Source of the DNA: CAZNMF01 sp035547155
GTDB taxonomy: Bacteria; Acidobacteriota; Vicinamibacteria; Vicinamibacterales; SCN-69-37
Reading direction: 5' to 3'
Assembly (NCBI GenBank): GCA_035547155.1
Contig: DASZVJ010000133.1
Coordinates: 1 to 64,000 of the forward strand
DNA length: 64,000 bases
Shown here: positions 18,062 through 27,136 of the stretch, one piece after another
How the letters are laid out: every line of letters starts with the position of its first letter
How positions within the stretch are numbered: position 1 is the first letter of the stretch
Notes under the pieces: generated by a model
Databases searched by the model: none
The model's input: only the letters and a program-made list of their open reading frames with translations
Told to the model about the DNA's origin: nothing
Made by a program: the position numbers and the translations under genes

Positions 18062-19870
18062 CTACGATGTCGCGCGCGACAGAATCGCATCAGCGGCCCG
18101 CCGGGCGGCCTCGCCCGTCGCCCGCATCTCGTGCGCGTCCACGAAGGCCGCGGCCCGATCCCGCCAGCGATCGCGCGCCGCCCGATCATATAGGAGTGCT
18201 TCGAGCGCTGCGCCGAGGCTCGCGCGATCGGCGCCCATCATCACGCCGGCCTCCACGAACGGACTGAGATTGTTGGGGAGTCCGACGATGAGCGCCGGAA
18301 TGCCCAGCACCATGGCGTCGACCGCCACGGTCGAGTTCATCGTCGCCACCGCGTCCGCGGCCGCCAGCAGGCGGCCGAGATCCGCATCGGCCTCGGCGAT
18401 CGTGATGCGCGGCCGATCGCCGGCGACGTGCCGGTAGTCGTCGGCCCGATCGGCCGGATGCGGCTTGACGACGAGATGTGTCGACGCGTGCGCCGCGACC
18501 GCATCGAACAGCGCCGGCAGCTCCGCGTGGATCTCGCTGAATTTGGCCGCCAGGATCACGAGCGAGCCGGTGCCGGCCCCGAGCGTCTCGCGAAGACGCT
18601 CGCGCTCCGGCGCGAGCGCGCGCACGCGCGCCGCGAAGCCGTCGAGCCGCGGGCTGCCCGTGATCGCGATGGCCTCCGCCGGAAAGTGGCCGGCCGATCG
18701 AAGGTGCGACGCGGCGTAGCCGTCGAAGACGAGCGTCAGGTCGGGCCGCGGAAATCCGTGGTCGTCGCCGTCTGCGTGCATCTCGTTGGCTTCGTGGCGG
18801 TAGTTCAGCCAATGCCGATAGATGAACCCGTGCTGGAGGCCAACGGACGGGATGCCGCGGCGTCGCGCTTCGAGCATCAACGCGCGGCCCCATCCGCCGG
18901 CTTCGGCGTACGTGACGACCACGCGCGGCGACAACGCGTCGAGCGCCGCGGCCGCTTCGTCCATGGCACGCGCGGACCATGTCCATTGCACGCGTGCGAC
19001 GCGTGTGAGCTCCGGCTCGAGAATCGGCCAGAGATCGCAGCCGCGATAGTCCGCCGCCGCGCGAATCGCCGGCCCGGCCGTGAGCGCGCGCGCCAGCGCG
19101 TCGCGCTTCCGCCAGAGATCGAGCGCGCCCGTGAGGGCACGACGTGGCGCGAGCTGTTCGATGGCCACGATGCGCGGACCGGCGCTGGCGGCCGTCAGCG
19201 GATCCCACCAGCGTCGCGCGCGGAACTGGCGCCGCGGGCCGACGCCGACGCACGTGAGCTCCTCCCGGCCTGCGCGATCGGCGAGTGCGGCGAGCACTGG
19301 GCCAACGTAATGTTCCTGATTCGCGTCGTCTGCTGCCGGCCGCCAGAACGCCGTGTGCACGAACGCCGCGACGCCGCCTCGGCGTATCGAGCGCTCGCGC
19401 GGCGCCGGCTTCAATCGCGACAGATAGGCCGTGGCGCCGACGAGCCATCCGGCCCACGGCGACTCCTGCGATGGCTGCGACGGCATCTCGATCTCGCCGA
19501 TCGGCACGGTCCGCGACCGGCCGAATGCGCGCGCCGCGGCGCGGACGGTGGCATCGCGCGTGGCGATCTCCAGACGCGCCGGTTCCAGCGCGGCGCACGC
19601 GGCGTCGAGCGCGAGCACCGTACGGATCGCGACGTCGAGGCGCCGCATCTTGTGCAGATACAGCTCGGTGAACCACCACAACGAGTCGCCGCGATACGTG
19701 AATCGCCGGCGCATCGGGACGTCGTCGAATGGCACGAGGCGAAGGCGCTTGATCGCACGATAGGCGTCCTCGTGCGCGAGCTCGCGCAGATCCGGCGAGA
19801 GCCAGTCCGCGAGCGGGCGCGACGATCGCGCGCCTGTCGCGCCGACGCAGGTGAGCGTGCCGTCGATCAT
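18062..19870 (-). CDS. Capsule/teichoic-type GT-B glycosyltransferase
   Basis: A 602-residue protein starting at the ATG at 19870, which overlaps the stop of the GT9 gene by 4 bp; a longer in-frame extension to 20638 runs inside that gene and is rejected. The C-terminal half looks like a GT-B domain of the CDP-glycerol transferase/UDP-GlcNAc epimerase type: GIPSVGLQHGFIYRHWLNYR, LVVKPHPADRADDYRH and AVATMNSTVAVDAMVLGIPA, where the KPHP and MNST elements bind the nucleotide diphosphate. The N-terminal half is unfamiliar. It probably adds a sugar or polyol phosphate to a surface glycan. Confidence 0.7.
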   Translation of the reverse strand: MIDGTLTCVGATGARSSRPLADWLSPDLRELAHEDAYRAIKRLRLVPFDDVPMRRRFTYRGDSLWWFTELYLHKMRRLDVAIRTVLALDAACAALEPARLEIATRDATVRAAARAFGRSRTVPIGEIEMPSQPSQESPWAGWLVGATAYLSRLKPAPRERSIRRGGVAAFVHTAFWRPAADDANQEHYVGPVLAALADRAGREELTCVGVGPRRQFRARRWWDPLTAASAGPRIVAIEQLAPRRALTGALDLWRKRDALARALTAGPAIRAAADYRGCDLWPILEPELTRVARVQWTWSARAMDEAAAALDALSPRVVVTYAEAGGWGRALMLEARRRGIPSVGLQHGFIYRHWLNYRHEANEMHADGDDHGFPRPDLTLVFDGYAASHLRSAGHFPAEAIAITGSPRLDGFAARVRALAPERERLRETLGAGTGSLVILAAKFSEIHAELPALFDAVAAHASTHLVVKPHPADRADDYRHVAGDRPRITIAEADADLGRLLAAADAVATMNSTVAVDAMVLGIPALIVGLPNNLSPFVEAGVMMGADRASLGAALEALLYDRAARDRWRDRAAAFVDAHEMRATGEAARRAADAILSRATS

Positions 19871-21051
19871 GCGCGCTCCCGTCCGCCCGCGGCCGCGCGA
19901 GCGTCCAGCGCGTCCAGCGCACGCGCGACGACCGCGTCGACGCTGATGCCGTCCATGCAGTCCGGCACGTGGCCGCGGCAGCGCACAGGCGGCAGGCGGA
20001 CTTGCCCGCAGGGGCTGCAGGGCAAGTCGACGCGGACAATGCGCTCGATCGCCGCGCGCGGGCCGTAGCGTTTCGGATCGGATGGGCCAAAGAGCGCGAC
20101 GACCGGCGTCCGCATGGCCGCCGCCAGATGCATCGGTCCCGTGTCGCTCGTGATGAAGACGTCGAGCTGCTCGAGGAGCGCCGCCAGCGACGGCAGATCG
20201 AGCGCGCCATCCGCACGAATGACCAGCACACCATCGAGCGCTGACGCGACCTCGTCGACCATCGCTCGATCGGTCGGACTGCCGGTCAACACGATCGTCG
20301 CGCCGCGTTCCGCGGCGAGACGCCGCGCTACGGCAGCAAAGCGATCGAGATGCCACTGCTTCGACAGACGACCGCCGCTGGCATGGACGCCGACGAGCGG
20401 CCGCGACGCACCAGCGACCAGATTCGCCGCGCGCGTCGTCGCGTCGACTGCGGGCATCAGCGCCGCCGAGGCGGGCCGTACATCGGTGGGCTCGTGAACG
20501 CGACCGGCCGCGTAGGCGATGAGCGCGCGCGCGTTGGTGGCGACATGGTGCGACGGCTCGTACGCGAGGGCCTCGGTGAGGAACGCGCCGCCGCCGCCCG
20601 TGCCGTATCCGACGCGCGCAGGCGCGCGGGTCAGCCAAGTCAGGAAATTGCTGCGGATGTCCGGCTCGAAGTTGACGACGAGATCGTAGCCGCGCGTGCG
20701 CCAGCGTCTCGCGGTCGTGATGAGATGCGGCCAGGACGCCGCGCTGCCGCGCGCCAGCCAGGGCGCGTCGGCCACGAGGACGTTCGACACGCCGGGAATC
20801 AGCCGCGCGATTGGCTCGTTCCAGGATCCGACGGCGAGATCGATCTGCGCATCGGGCCAGTCGGCCTGCGCGTCGCGGATCGCATCGATCGCCATCAGGA
20901 GATCGCCGATCCGTTCGAGGCGCAACAGCAGGACGCGACGGGTCGCCCGTGGCGCGGCGCGCGGCAGCCAGCGCAGCGGCGCGAGCAGGGTATCGGCCGT
21001 ACGCACGAGCGCGCGCTCGCGTCCGTCGTAGATCTGGAGATCGTGCGCCAT
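19867..21051 (-). CDS. Glycosyltransferase family 9 (heptosyltransferase-like)
   Basis: A 394-residue protein from the ATG at 21051; a GTG at 21093 would add 14 residues. It has the N-terminal LLLRLERIGDLLMAIDAI element and the acceptor/donor motifs SGGRLSKQWHLDRFAAV and FITSDTGPMHLAAAMRTPVV followed by ALFGPSDPKRYGP, as in WaaC/WaaF-type GT9 enzymes. A Cys-containing tail (LPCSPCGQVRLPPVRC) is usual for the family. GT9 enzymes add heptose or related sugars to lipopolysaccharide cores, supporting a diderm envelope. The downstream gene overlaps by 4 bp. Confidence 0.85.
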   Translation of the reverse strand: MAHDLQIYDGRERALVRTADTLLAPLRWLPRAAPRATRRVLLLRLERIGDLLMAIDAIRDAQADWPDAQIDLAVGSWNEPIARLIPGVSNVLVADAPWLARGSAASWPHLITTARRWRTRGYDLVVNFEPDIRSNFLTWLTRAPARVGYGTGGGGAFLTEALAYEPSHHVATNARALIAYAAGRVHEPTDVRPASAALMPAVDATTRAANLVAGASRPLVGVHASGGRLSKQWHLDRFAAVARRLAAERGATIVLTGSPTDRAMVDEVASALDGVLVIRADGALDLPSLAALLEQLDVFITSDTGPMHLAAAMRTPVVALFGPSDPKRYGPRAAIERIVRVDLPCSPCGQVRLPPVRCRGHVPDCMDGISVDAVVARALDALDARAAAGGRERA

Positions 21052-21105
21052 GACCGGATGTTCAGGCGCCACTCGCGCGCGCGCGACCCGCACAATCCAT
21101 CCGGC

Positions 21106-22491
21106 CTAGGACAGCCATCGCCCGAGCAGACGGAACGGCACGACGAAGCGGGTGAGCCACATGTCGAGCCAGCCGTGCGGATACGGCGCGATCGTGCGCA
21201 GCCCTTTCATGAACAGCTCGTACTGTAGCAGCAGCAGGCCGTTCGCCATGAGCAGGATGGCGACGACGACGAGCCGAACAGGCGGCAGGCGACCCTTGCC
21301 GCCGGGATCCAGCCACGCCGACAGGCCAAGCGCGAAGAGCGGGAACAGCGACAGGAATCGCCGGGCCCCGAATGCTTCGCCGGCCCACCAGTCGGCGACC
21401 GCGCCGTTCGCGTACCACGAGGCGATCACGACGATCGCGACCGGCAGGGCGAGCGCGCGCTCGCGCCGCACGATCGCAAGGACGCCGAGCAGGGCTGGCA
21501 CGAGCATCGGTGCCCACGTGAACAGGCCGTGGTTGTCGGAGAACAGCACGTCGATCAGATGTGGTGCCGTCCACTGCATGAACGACGGGCCTTGCGGCAT
21601 GGCGAGGGGCCGGCCGTAGAGCACGGTCCACACGGCCATTTGCGGCGAGAACGCCGCGAAGAAGCCGGCGGCGACGAGCACGGCGCCGGCGAGGCGGCGG
21701 CCGATCGGCGCGCGCCATCGCATCGTCTCGAGACACGGCACCGCGATGAAGATCGCATCCTGCCAGCGCATCAGCGCGCACAGACCTGCCAGTGCGCCCA
21801 GGCCGAGCAGCCGGCGCAAATCGAGCCGCTCGCGCCATCGTAGCCACGCGGCGAAGAAGATCGCGGACGTGAGCATCGACGGCGCGTGCGAGTACGACGG
21901 CGAGACCAGCGTGTAGTACAGCGCGTGCGATCCGAGCCACACGCCGAAGACGCCGATCGTGGCGGCGGACGCGGCGGTCCGCGTGCGAGCCATGCGCCAC
22001 GACAGCCACGCGGCACCCGTCGCGGCCGTGATGCCCATCACGCCCGGCACGAGCTGCAGCGATCGCCCGAAGCCATCCGGCGCCGGCGCGAGGCCCGCGA
22101 GGCTCAACAGCCATTGGCCGCCGGCGATGGCGAGGTACAGCGGTGCCCAGAGCAGCGCGGGGCCGATCGGCATGTAGTTACGGACGTGTCCGGTCGCGGT
22201 GAGCTCGGTGAAGATCCATTCCGTGCCGGGCTCTTCGCCGCGCAACCCGTACAAGCGGACGTACTCGTTGCGGAAATCGAGATCGCGATCGAAGACGAGC
22301 GAACGCAGCTGTACGAAATGATGCGTCGCGTCGCCGATGACGATACGCCCGTCGGGCTTGCGCAGAATCATCGCCGCCGCAAGATATGCAGCAAGCAGCA
22401 CCAGGCCGGTGGTGACGATGAGGCGGCCGGTGTGGAGCGTGAATCGATCGATGGCAGCGGCGCGCGCGCGCCAGGCATCCGGAACGATCAT
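21106..22491 (-). CDS. Multi-membrane GT-C-like protein
   Basis: A 461-residue membrane protein with a first helix at about 22-43, then an extracytoplasmic loop DGRIVIGDATHHFVQLRSLV and about nine further helices; the loop has Asp and His where GT-C enzymes keep acidic catalytic residues. It ends with a short cytoplasmic tail. It lies between the GT9 gene and another large GT-C-like gene (18 bp away), all in one strand. Likely a polyprenyl-phosphate-sugar-dependent glycosyltransferase; the family assignment is by architecture rather than by a strict motif. Confidence 0.62.
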   Translation of the reverse strand: MIVPDAWRARAAAIDRFTLHTGRLIVTTGLVLLAAYLAAAMILRKPDGRIVIGDATHHFVQLRSLVFDRDLDFRNEYVRLYGLRGEEPGTEWIFTELTATGHVRNYMPIGPALLWAPLYLAIAGGQWLLSLAGLAPAPDGFGRSLQLVPGVMGITAATGAAWLSWRMARTRTAASAATIGVFGVWLGSHALYYTLVSPSYSHAPSMLTSAIFFAAWLRWRERLDLRRLLGLGALAGLCALMRWQDAIFIAVPCLETMRWRAPIGRRLAGAVLVAAGFFAAFSPQMAVWTVLYGRPLAMPQGPSFMQWTAPHLIDVLFSDNHGLFTWAPMLVPALLGVLAIVRRERALALPVAIVVIASWYANGAVADWWAGEAFGARRFLSLFPLFALGLSAWLDPGGKGRLPPVRLVVVAILLMANGLLLLQYELFMKGLRTIAPYPHGWLDMWLTRFVVPFRLLGRWLS

Positions 22492-22509
22492 CGGGCGTCG
22501 GTCGCGATG

Positions 22510-25002
22510 TTACCGGACTTCGACGCGCGTGAGCATCACGCCGAGCTCGCGCGTGTCGTTGACGCCCAGGAGCGCCGACGGGCTCCACGTCGGCACGCGC
22601 AGACGCAGACGCGCAGGATCCGTGCGCGCGGCCGCGCGCGCCGCGAGCGCCGGCGGCAGCGCGAAGGTGTACGGCTGCACATTGTCGACCGGCGTGGCTG
22701 TCCCCAGAACGTGATCGTCCAGCGCGACTTCGACGACCGGTGCCGGCGCCTGGGACGGGCGCCCGCCCGAGCTCATCCACACGACGATTTGGGTCGCCGT
22801 CGCCGGGATGCCCGGCAGCGCGACGAACGACTGTCCCGTCGTCCAGCGGTAGCGAAGGCCATCGGATCGCTGCTCGCGCGCGTGGAAACGCACGACGTTC
22901 AGATCGTCGAGCGCGCCGATTTGCAGATCGATCGTCGCCGATTGGGCCTGCGCCGCCGGCACGAGACGATAGAGTCCGTACTCGAGCTCCTTTCTCCGCA
23001 CGCCCGATGGATACGCGTTGATCGGTGCGTCGTACTCGTCCACCTGGAAACGATCGCTGGCGACGGGCACGGCGTTCAGATTGCGGCTCAGCAGATCGGT
23101 GCCGCCGCCGCCGAGAAAGTAGATCGTCGCGTACTTCGTGCGCGCCCAGTCGACGAACGCCTCGAGCGTATCCTTCGGCGGGACGGCCGAGTCGAGCACG
23201 AGCACGTGGCGTGCGTAGATGTACGCGAGCGGCGGGGCGAGCACGTGGAGATCCGATCCGGCATTGCGCGACTCGACGAGCACGAGATCGCGGTCGCCGA
23301 ACCTGCCGGCGAGCTGCTCGAGCTTCGGAATCAATCCGGCGTATTCGACGTGATGACGGACCGGCGTGGCCGCGCGCCAGAACGTCACGCCGATCGGCAC
23401 GGCGATCGCGGCCACGACGATCCCGGATACGACGGTGGCTGTGCGTGCCTGACGCCTGACGACGAGCATGACCAGCGCCGCGACGCCAGCCATCGCGAGC
23501 ACGAGCGCGCCCGGCAGCGCGATGGGGAGAAACCGGCGCGCCGTCCAGAAGTGCTCGGCGACGATGCGTGTCTTGTAGAAGAAGAAGATGCTGAACGTGA
23601 GGAACGTCAGGAAGAACGGCGGATCGCGCCAGAACTGCCGCGCGATCACGAGCACCGCGCCCGCGACGGCCAGCGCCAGCACTGGCGGCGTCAGATACCA
23701 CCCGAACGATCGGAACGCGATCGCGTCGCCGAGTGCCGTACGGCCTCCAGCGTGCCGGAAGAAATAGGCATAGATCGCAAGCATTGCGACGATGAGGGCG
23801 AGTGCCGGCGGCAGCCAGCGGCGGATGAGCGTTTGCATCGCCGGCCACGTCATCACGCGATGTGCGATCACGGCGGCGAGCACGCCGGCGGCCCCGAGAA
23901 GCCATCCATGGTGATCGCTGACGAACGCCAGCGGATATGCGAAGTACGCGCGCATCGGCCCGGCGAGATACCAGAGCCCCAGCGCGCTCGTGACGGCGAA
24001 CGCGATGCGAAACGGCCAGCCGAGGCGATCGCGCGTGACGGGCGCGACCACGCCCGCCGCGGCAAACGCCGCGAACGCGATCAGCATCTCGTAGCGCACG
24101 AACAAGGCGACGCCCAGGAGCGATCCGGCGACGATCCCGAAGAAGACGCGGCCGCCGTCGCGTGCGCGTCCGGCCGCGAGCAGCGCGGCGAAGAGCAGCG
24201 TCTGCATCGCCATCTCGCTGTTCGGATAGCGGCCGAACCAGACCTCGATGACGTTCAGCGACAGCAGGACGGCCGCGGCTGCGCCGGCCATCGCGCCGAA
24301 CAGCCGTCGTCCCGTGAGAAAGACCGCGACGAGCCCGAAGATCGTCCAGACGCCAATCGCCTGCCGCGCGCCGCTGAGCCCGTTGAAGTCATAGCCGATC
24401 GCGATCGACGCCGGATAGACGTGCTGGAACTGGCCGACGACGCGGCCGTCATCGGGATTCTGGATGAAGAATCCCATGAAGCGCAGGCCGTAGTACGTCG
24501 ACTGGTGGTGTGAGGGAAAAAAGAGATCGCGGAACTGATTCGGCACGGACGAGACGTCCGGATCGCGAACGAGAATCTCGCCGCGTTGCGCGATCTGTAC
24601 GCCTTCATTGATGTACGTGCCGGGATCCTTGCCGCCGATGATGTATTCGGATGGCGGAAAGTACAGCCACGCGCCGCACGCGATGAGCAGAATCGGCACG
24701 AGCGCCGTTGCGTCGGGGCGCCGCGCGCGCGTTGCGTAGCGCAGTCTGCCGCGGAAGAGCCCGAGCAGGACGAGGCAGATCGCGCCGTCGATGATCGCGA
24801 GTCGTTCCAGGCTGTAGCGGCCGAGGAGCGCAAGCGCGATGACCGCCATCAGCGACCATGTCGCGCTGAGCGTGATCGCCCAGAACGCGCGTTCTTCGAC
24901 GGTGAGATTGGCGCGGAATGCTTGTGACGTGCCGGGCACGCGATACAGCAGCGCGCCGGGCAGATAGCCGATCACGCACGCCTGGAGGACGAGCGCGAGC
25001 AT
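22510..25002 (-). CDS. Large GT-C-like membrane protein with C-terminal beta domain
   Basis: An 830-residue protein from the ATG at 25002, whose first base overlaps the stop of the DegT gene (TGATG); the longer frame to 25371 lies inside that gene and is not used. About 15 hydrophobic helices fill residues 1-560. The loop after the fifth helix reads EYIIGGKDPGTYINEGVQIA, resembling GT-C acidic loops. The last 270 residues are soluble: an alpha/beta part (VLVLDSAVPPKDTLEAFVDW) and a strand-rich end. It is the longest protein of the locus and a candidate polymerase or transferase. No close family is recognised. Confidence 0.65.
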   Translation of the reverse strand: MLALVLQACVIGYLPGALLYRVPGTSQAFRANLTVEERAFWAITLSATWSLMAVIALALLGRYSLERLAIIDGAICLVLLGLFRGRLRYATRARRPDATALVPILLIACGAWLYFPPSEYIIGGKDPGTYINEGVQIAQRGEILVRDPDVSSVPNQFRDLFFPSHHQSTYYGLRFMGFFIQNPDDGRVVGQFQHVYPASIAIGYDFNGLSGARQAIGVWTIFGLVAVFLTGRRLFGAMAGAAAAVLLSLNVIEVWFGRYPNSEMAMQTLLFAALLAAGRARDGGRVFFGIVAGSLLGVALFVRYEMLIAFAAFAAAGVVAPVTRDRLGWPFRIAFAVTSALGLWYLAGPMRAYFAYPLAFVSDHHGWLLGAAGVLAAVIAHRVMTWPAMQTLIRRWLPPALALIVAMLAIYAYFFRHAGGRTALGDAIAFRSFGWYLTPPVLALAVAGAVLVIARQFWRDPPFFLTFLTFSIFFFYKTRIVAEHFWTARRFLPIALPGALVLAMAGVAALVMLVVRRQARTATVVSGIVVAAIAVPIGVTFWRAATPVRHHVEYAGLIPKLEQLAGRFGDRDLVLVESRNAGSDLHVLAPPLAYIYARHVLVLDSAVPPKDTLEAFVDWARTKYATIYFLGGGGTDLLSRNLNAVPVASDRFQVDEYDAPINAYPSGVRRKELEYGLYRLVPAAQAQSATIDLQIGALDDLNVVRFHAREQRSDGLRYRWTTGQSFVALPGIPATATQIVVWMSSGGRPSQAPAPVVEVALDDHVLGTATPVDNVQPYTFALPPALAARAAARTDPARLRLRVPTWSPSALLGVNDTRELGVMLTRVEVR

Positions 25003-26108
25003 CAGTGTGCGATCCGCGCCTCGCTCGGACGCCACGCCCGCGCCGCGGCGGCGACGCGATCGGCATCGTCGTTCGACAGATGTGGGTGCAACGGCAGCGA
25101 GCAGATCTCGCGGCAAACGCGATCGGCGACTGGACACGACGACGGCGGCTCGGCTGCGAATGCGAGTTGCCTCGGGATCGGGATCGGATAGTGAATCAGC
25201 GAGCCGATGCCTTGCGAGGCGAGGTGCGTCATGAACGCGTCGCGATCCGAGGCGCGCACGGGAAACAAATGATAGGCGTGGCCGGGATCGTGCTCGCCGG
25301 GCACCGAGATCGCCGCATCCGCCAATTGCGCGCGGTACCGGCGTCCGAGCTCGCGTCGGCGCGCCGTCCACGCGGGCAGCCGCTGCAGCCTCGCGCGCAG
25401 AATCGCGGCCTGCATCTCGTCGAGCCGGCTGTTCACGCCGAACTCCGGATGGTGGTAGCGATCGGTTTGTCCGCCATTGCGCAGCCGCTTGAGACGATCG
25501 GCGAGGCTCGCGTCGTTGGTGAGCGCCGCGCCGGCGTCGCCGAGGGCGCCGAGATTCTTCGTCGGGTAGAAGCTGAACGCGCCGGCCGCACCGATCGTGC
25601 CGACGGGACGCCCCTCACACGTGGCGAGATGCGCCTGACACGCGTCTTCGACGAGGACGAGATCGTGCCGGCTCGCGATCGCGCCGAGCCGCGTGAGATC
25701 CGCCGCCTGTCCGTATAGATGGACCGGCAGGACCGCGGCGGTGCGCGGCGTGATGGCGGCTTCGACCGCCGCCGGATCGATCGTCAACCGATCCGGATCG
25801 ATGTCGGCGAACACCGGCGTCGCGCCCGCCATCAGAATCGCGAGCGCCGAGAACGCGGCGGAGAGCGGCGTCGTGATGACTTCGTCGCCCGGTCCGATGC
25901 CGAGCGCACGCAGCGTCAACGCAATCGCGTCGGTGCCGTTGCCGACGCCGACGGCGTGACGGGCGCCGGATGCGGCGGCGAATTCGGCCTCGAACGCCTC
26001 GAGCTCAGGGCCGAGGATGAACCAGCCGCGGGTCAGGACGCGATCGATCGCCGCGCGAATCTCGGAGGCATCTTCGCCCGGCGTCAGCGACATGAACGGA
26101 ACGCGCAC
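25002..26108 (-). CDS. DegT/DnrJ/EryC1-family PLP aminotransferase
   Basis: A 368-residue sugar aminotransferase from the GTG at 26108 (VRVPFMSL), chosen because family members begin with this strand; a longer frame to 26402 runs in the epimerase gene. The PLP lysine is K184 in FSFYPTKNLGALGDAG and the PLP-pyridine Asp is D155 in LVEDACQAH. These enzymes convert keto-sugars such as 4-keto-6-deoxy nucleotide sugars to amino sugars, using glutamate. The epimerase gene ends 2 bp upstream, so the two likely act in sequence to make an amino sugar. Confidence 0.88.
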   Translation of the reverse strand: MRVPFMSLTPGEDASEIRAAIDRVLTRGWFILGPELEAFEAEFAAASGARHAVGVGNGTDAIALTLRALGIGPGDEVITTPLSAAFSALAILMAGATPVFADIDPDRLTIDPAAVEAAITPRTAAVLPVHLYGQAADLTRLGAIASRHDLVLVEDACQAHLATCEGRPVGTIGAAGAFSFYPTKNLGALGDAGAALTNDASLADRLKRLRNGGQTDRYHHPEFGVNSRLDEMQAAILRARLQRLPAWTARRRELGRRYRAQLADAAISVPGEHDPGHAYHLFPVRASDRDAFMTHLASQGIGSLIHYPIPIPRQLAFAAEPPSSCPVADRVCREICSLPLHPHLSNDDADRVAAAARAWRPSEARIAH

Positions 26109-26110
26109 GG

Positions 26111-27136
26111 CTACGAGGGTATCGCATCGGCGACGGGATCGACGTAGCGGCCGGCGTAGGCGTCGTAGAACGCCAGCGTCCGCGTCAATCCCGTGCGGAG
26201 ATCGACGGTCGGCGTCCAGCCCGTCGCGCCGGTGAACTTCGTCGAGTCGGAATAGAACGAGCCGATGTCGATGCGCCGTTTTTCGTCCGGCCAGTGGACG
26301 AACCGCATCGAGCCGCGGCGTGCGACGTCGATCAGCAGCGCGACGAGATCGCGGTGCGCGATCGGCTCGTGGCCGCCGACGTTGAACACGCCGCCGTTGC
26401 ACTCCTCGCAGTAGCCCGCCCGCAGAAACGCGTCGGACACGTCGTCGACGAAGACGAAATCGCGGACCTGCGATCCGTCGCCGTAAATTTGGATCTCGCG
26501 ATTCTCGAGCGCGAGCCGGATGAACCAGCCGATGAAGCCCTGGCGGTTGTGCCGGATGAGCTGCCTCGGGCCGTAGACGTTGGTCAGACGCAGCGAGCAG
26601 GCGCGCACGCCGAACACGTTGTTGTAGACGAGGTGATACTGCTCGCCCGCGGCCTTGTTGATGCCGTTGATGTCGGTCGGCCGCACGAGATGCGACTCGT
26701 CGACGGGCAGCCGATCGGGCCGGCCGTAGATCTGCCGCGTGCCCGCGTAGACGACTTTCGTCTCGGGATTGTGCTGCCGGCAGGCCTCGAGCAGCGTGAG
26801 CTGCGATCGACAGTTGATCTCGAGATCCGTGTGCGGGTCGCGCATGCTGTCGATATGACTGACCTGGCCCGCGAGGTTGAAGATCACCTCGCGTCCCCGC
26901 ACCAGGTAGTTCATCGTCGTGCCCTGCCGGATGTCCGCGATGTTGACGCGGAGCCGCGCCTCGTAGCCGTCGAGATTGAACAGGTTGCCGCCGTAATCCG
27001 GCAGCAGCGAGTCGACGATGAGCACGTCGGCGCCGAGATCGACGAGACGCCGCGCGAGGTTCGAGCCGATGAAGCCGGCGCCGCCGGTGATGAGCACGCG
27101 GCGGTGGCGATAGAAGTCGAGATAGTCAGCGGTCAT
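26111..27136 (-). CDS. NAD-dependent epimerase-like protein lacking the catalytic Tyr
   Basis: A 341-residue extended SDR protein from the ATG at 27136, overlapping the upstream GT4 gene by 11 bp. The nucleotide motif is GGAGFIGS at 18-25. Where the family has Tyr-x3-Lys, this protein has N157-GIN-K161 (TDINGINKAAG), so the catalytic Tyr is Asn; the usual Ser/Thr region reads AGTRQIYG. The remainder, SLRLTNVYGPRQLI and YGDGSQVRDFVFVDD, is ordinary. A subfamily with the NGINK signature may use different chemistry or another proton donor. It sits 2 bp upstream of the aminotransferase gene, which suggests a shared nucleotide-sugar pathway. Confidence 0.8.
   Translation of the reverse strand: MTADYLDFYRHRRVLITGGAGFIGSNLARRLVDLGADVLIVDSLLPDYGGNLFNLDGYEARLRVNIADIRQGTTMNYLVRGREVIFNLAGQVSHIDSMRDPHTDLEINCRSQLTLLEACRQHNPETKVVYAGTRQIYGRPDRLPVDESHLVRPTDINGINKAAGEQYHLVYNNVFGVRACSLRLTNVYGPRQLIRHNRQGFIGWFIRLALENREIQIYGDGSQVRDFVFVDDVSDAFLRAGYCEECNGGVFNVGGHEPIAHRDLVALLIDVARRGSMRFVHWPDEKRRIDIGSFYSDSTKFTGATGWTPTVDLRTGLTRTLAFYDAYAGRYVDPVADAIPS

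Noticed and set aside
19871..20638. N-terminal extension of the GT-B gene at 18062
   Set aside because: The extra residues are out-of-frame translation of the GT9 gene; the ATG at 19870 with a 4-bp overlap is a better start.
21886..24513. Plus-strand open frame of 875 residues
   Set aside because: Antisense to two membrane proteins with coherent hydrophobic helices; composition is that of a shadow frame.
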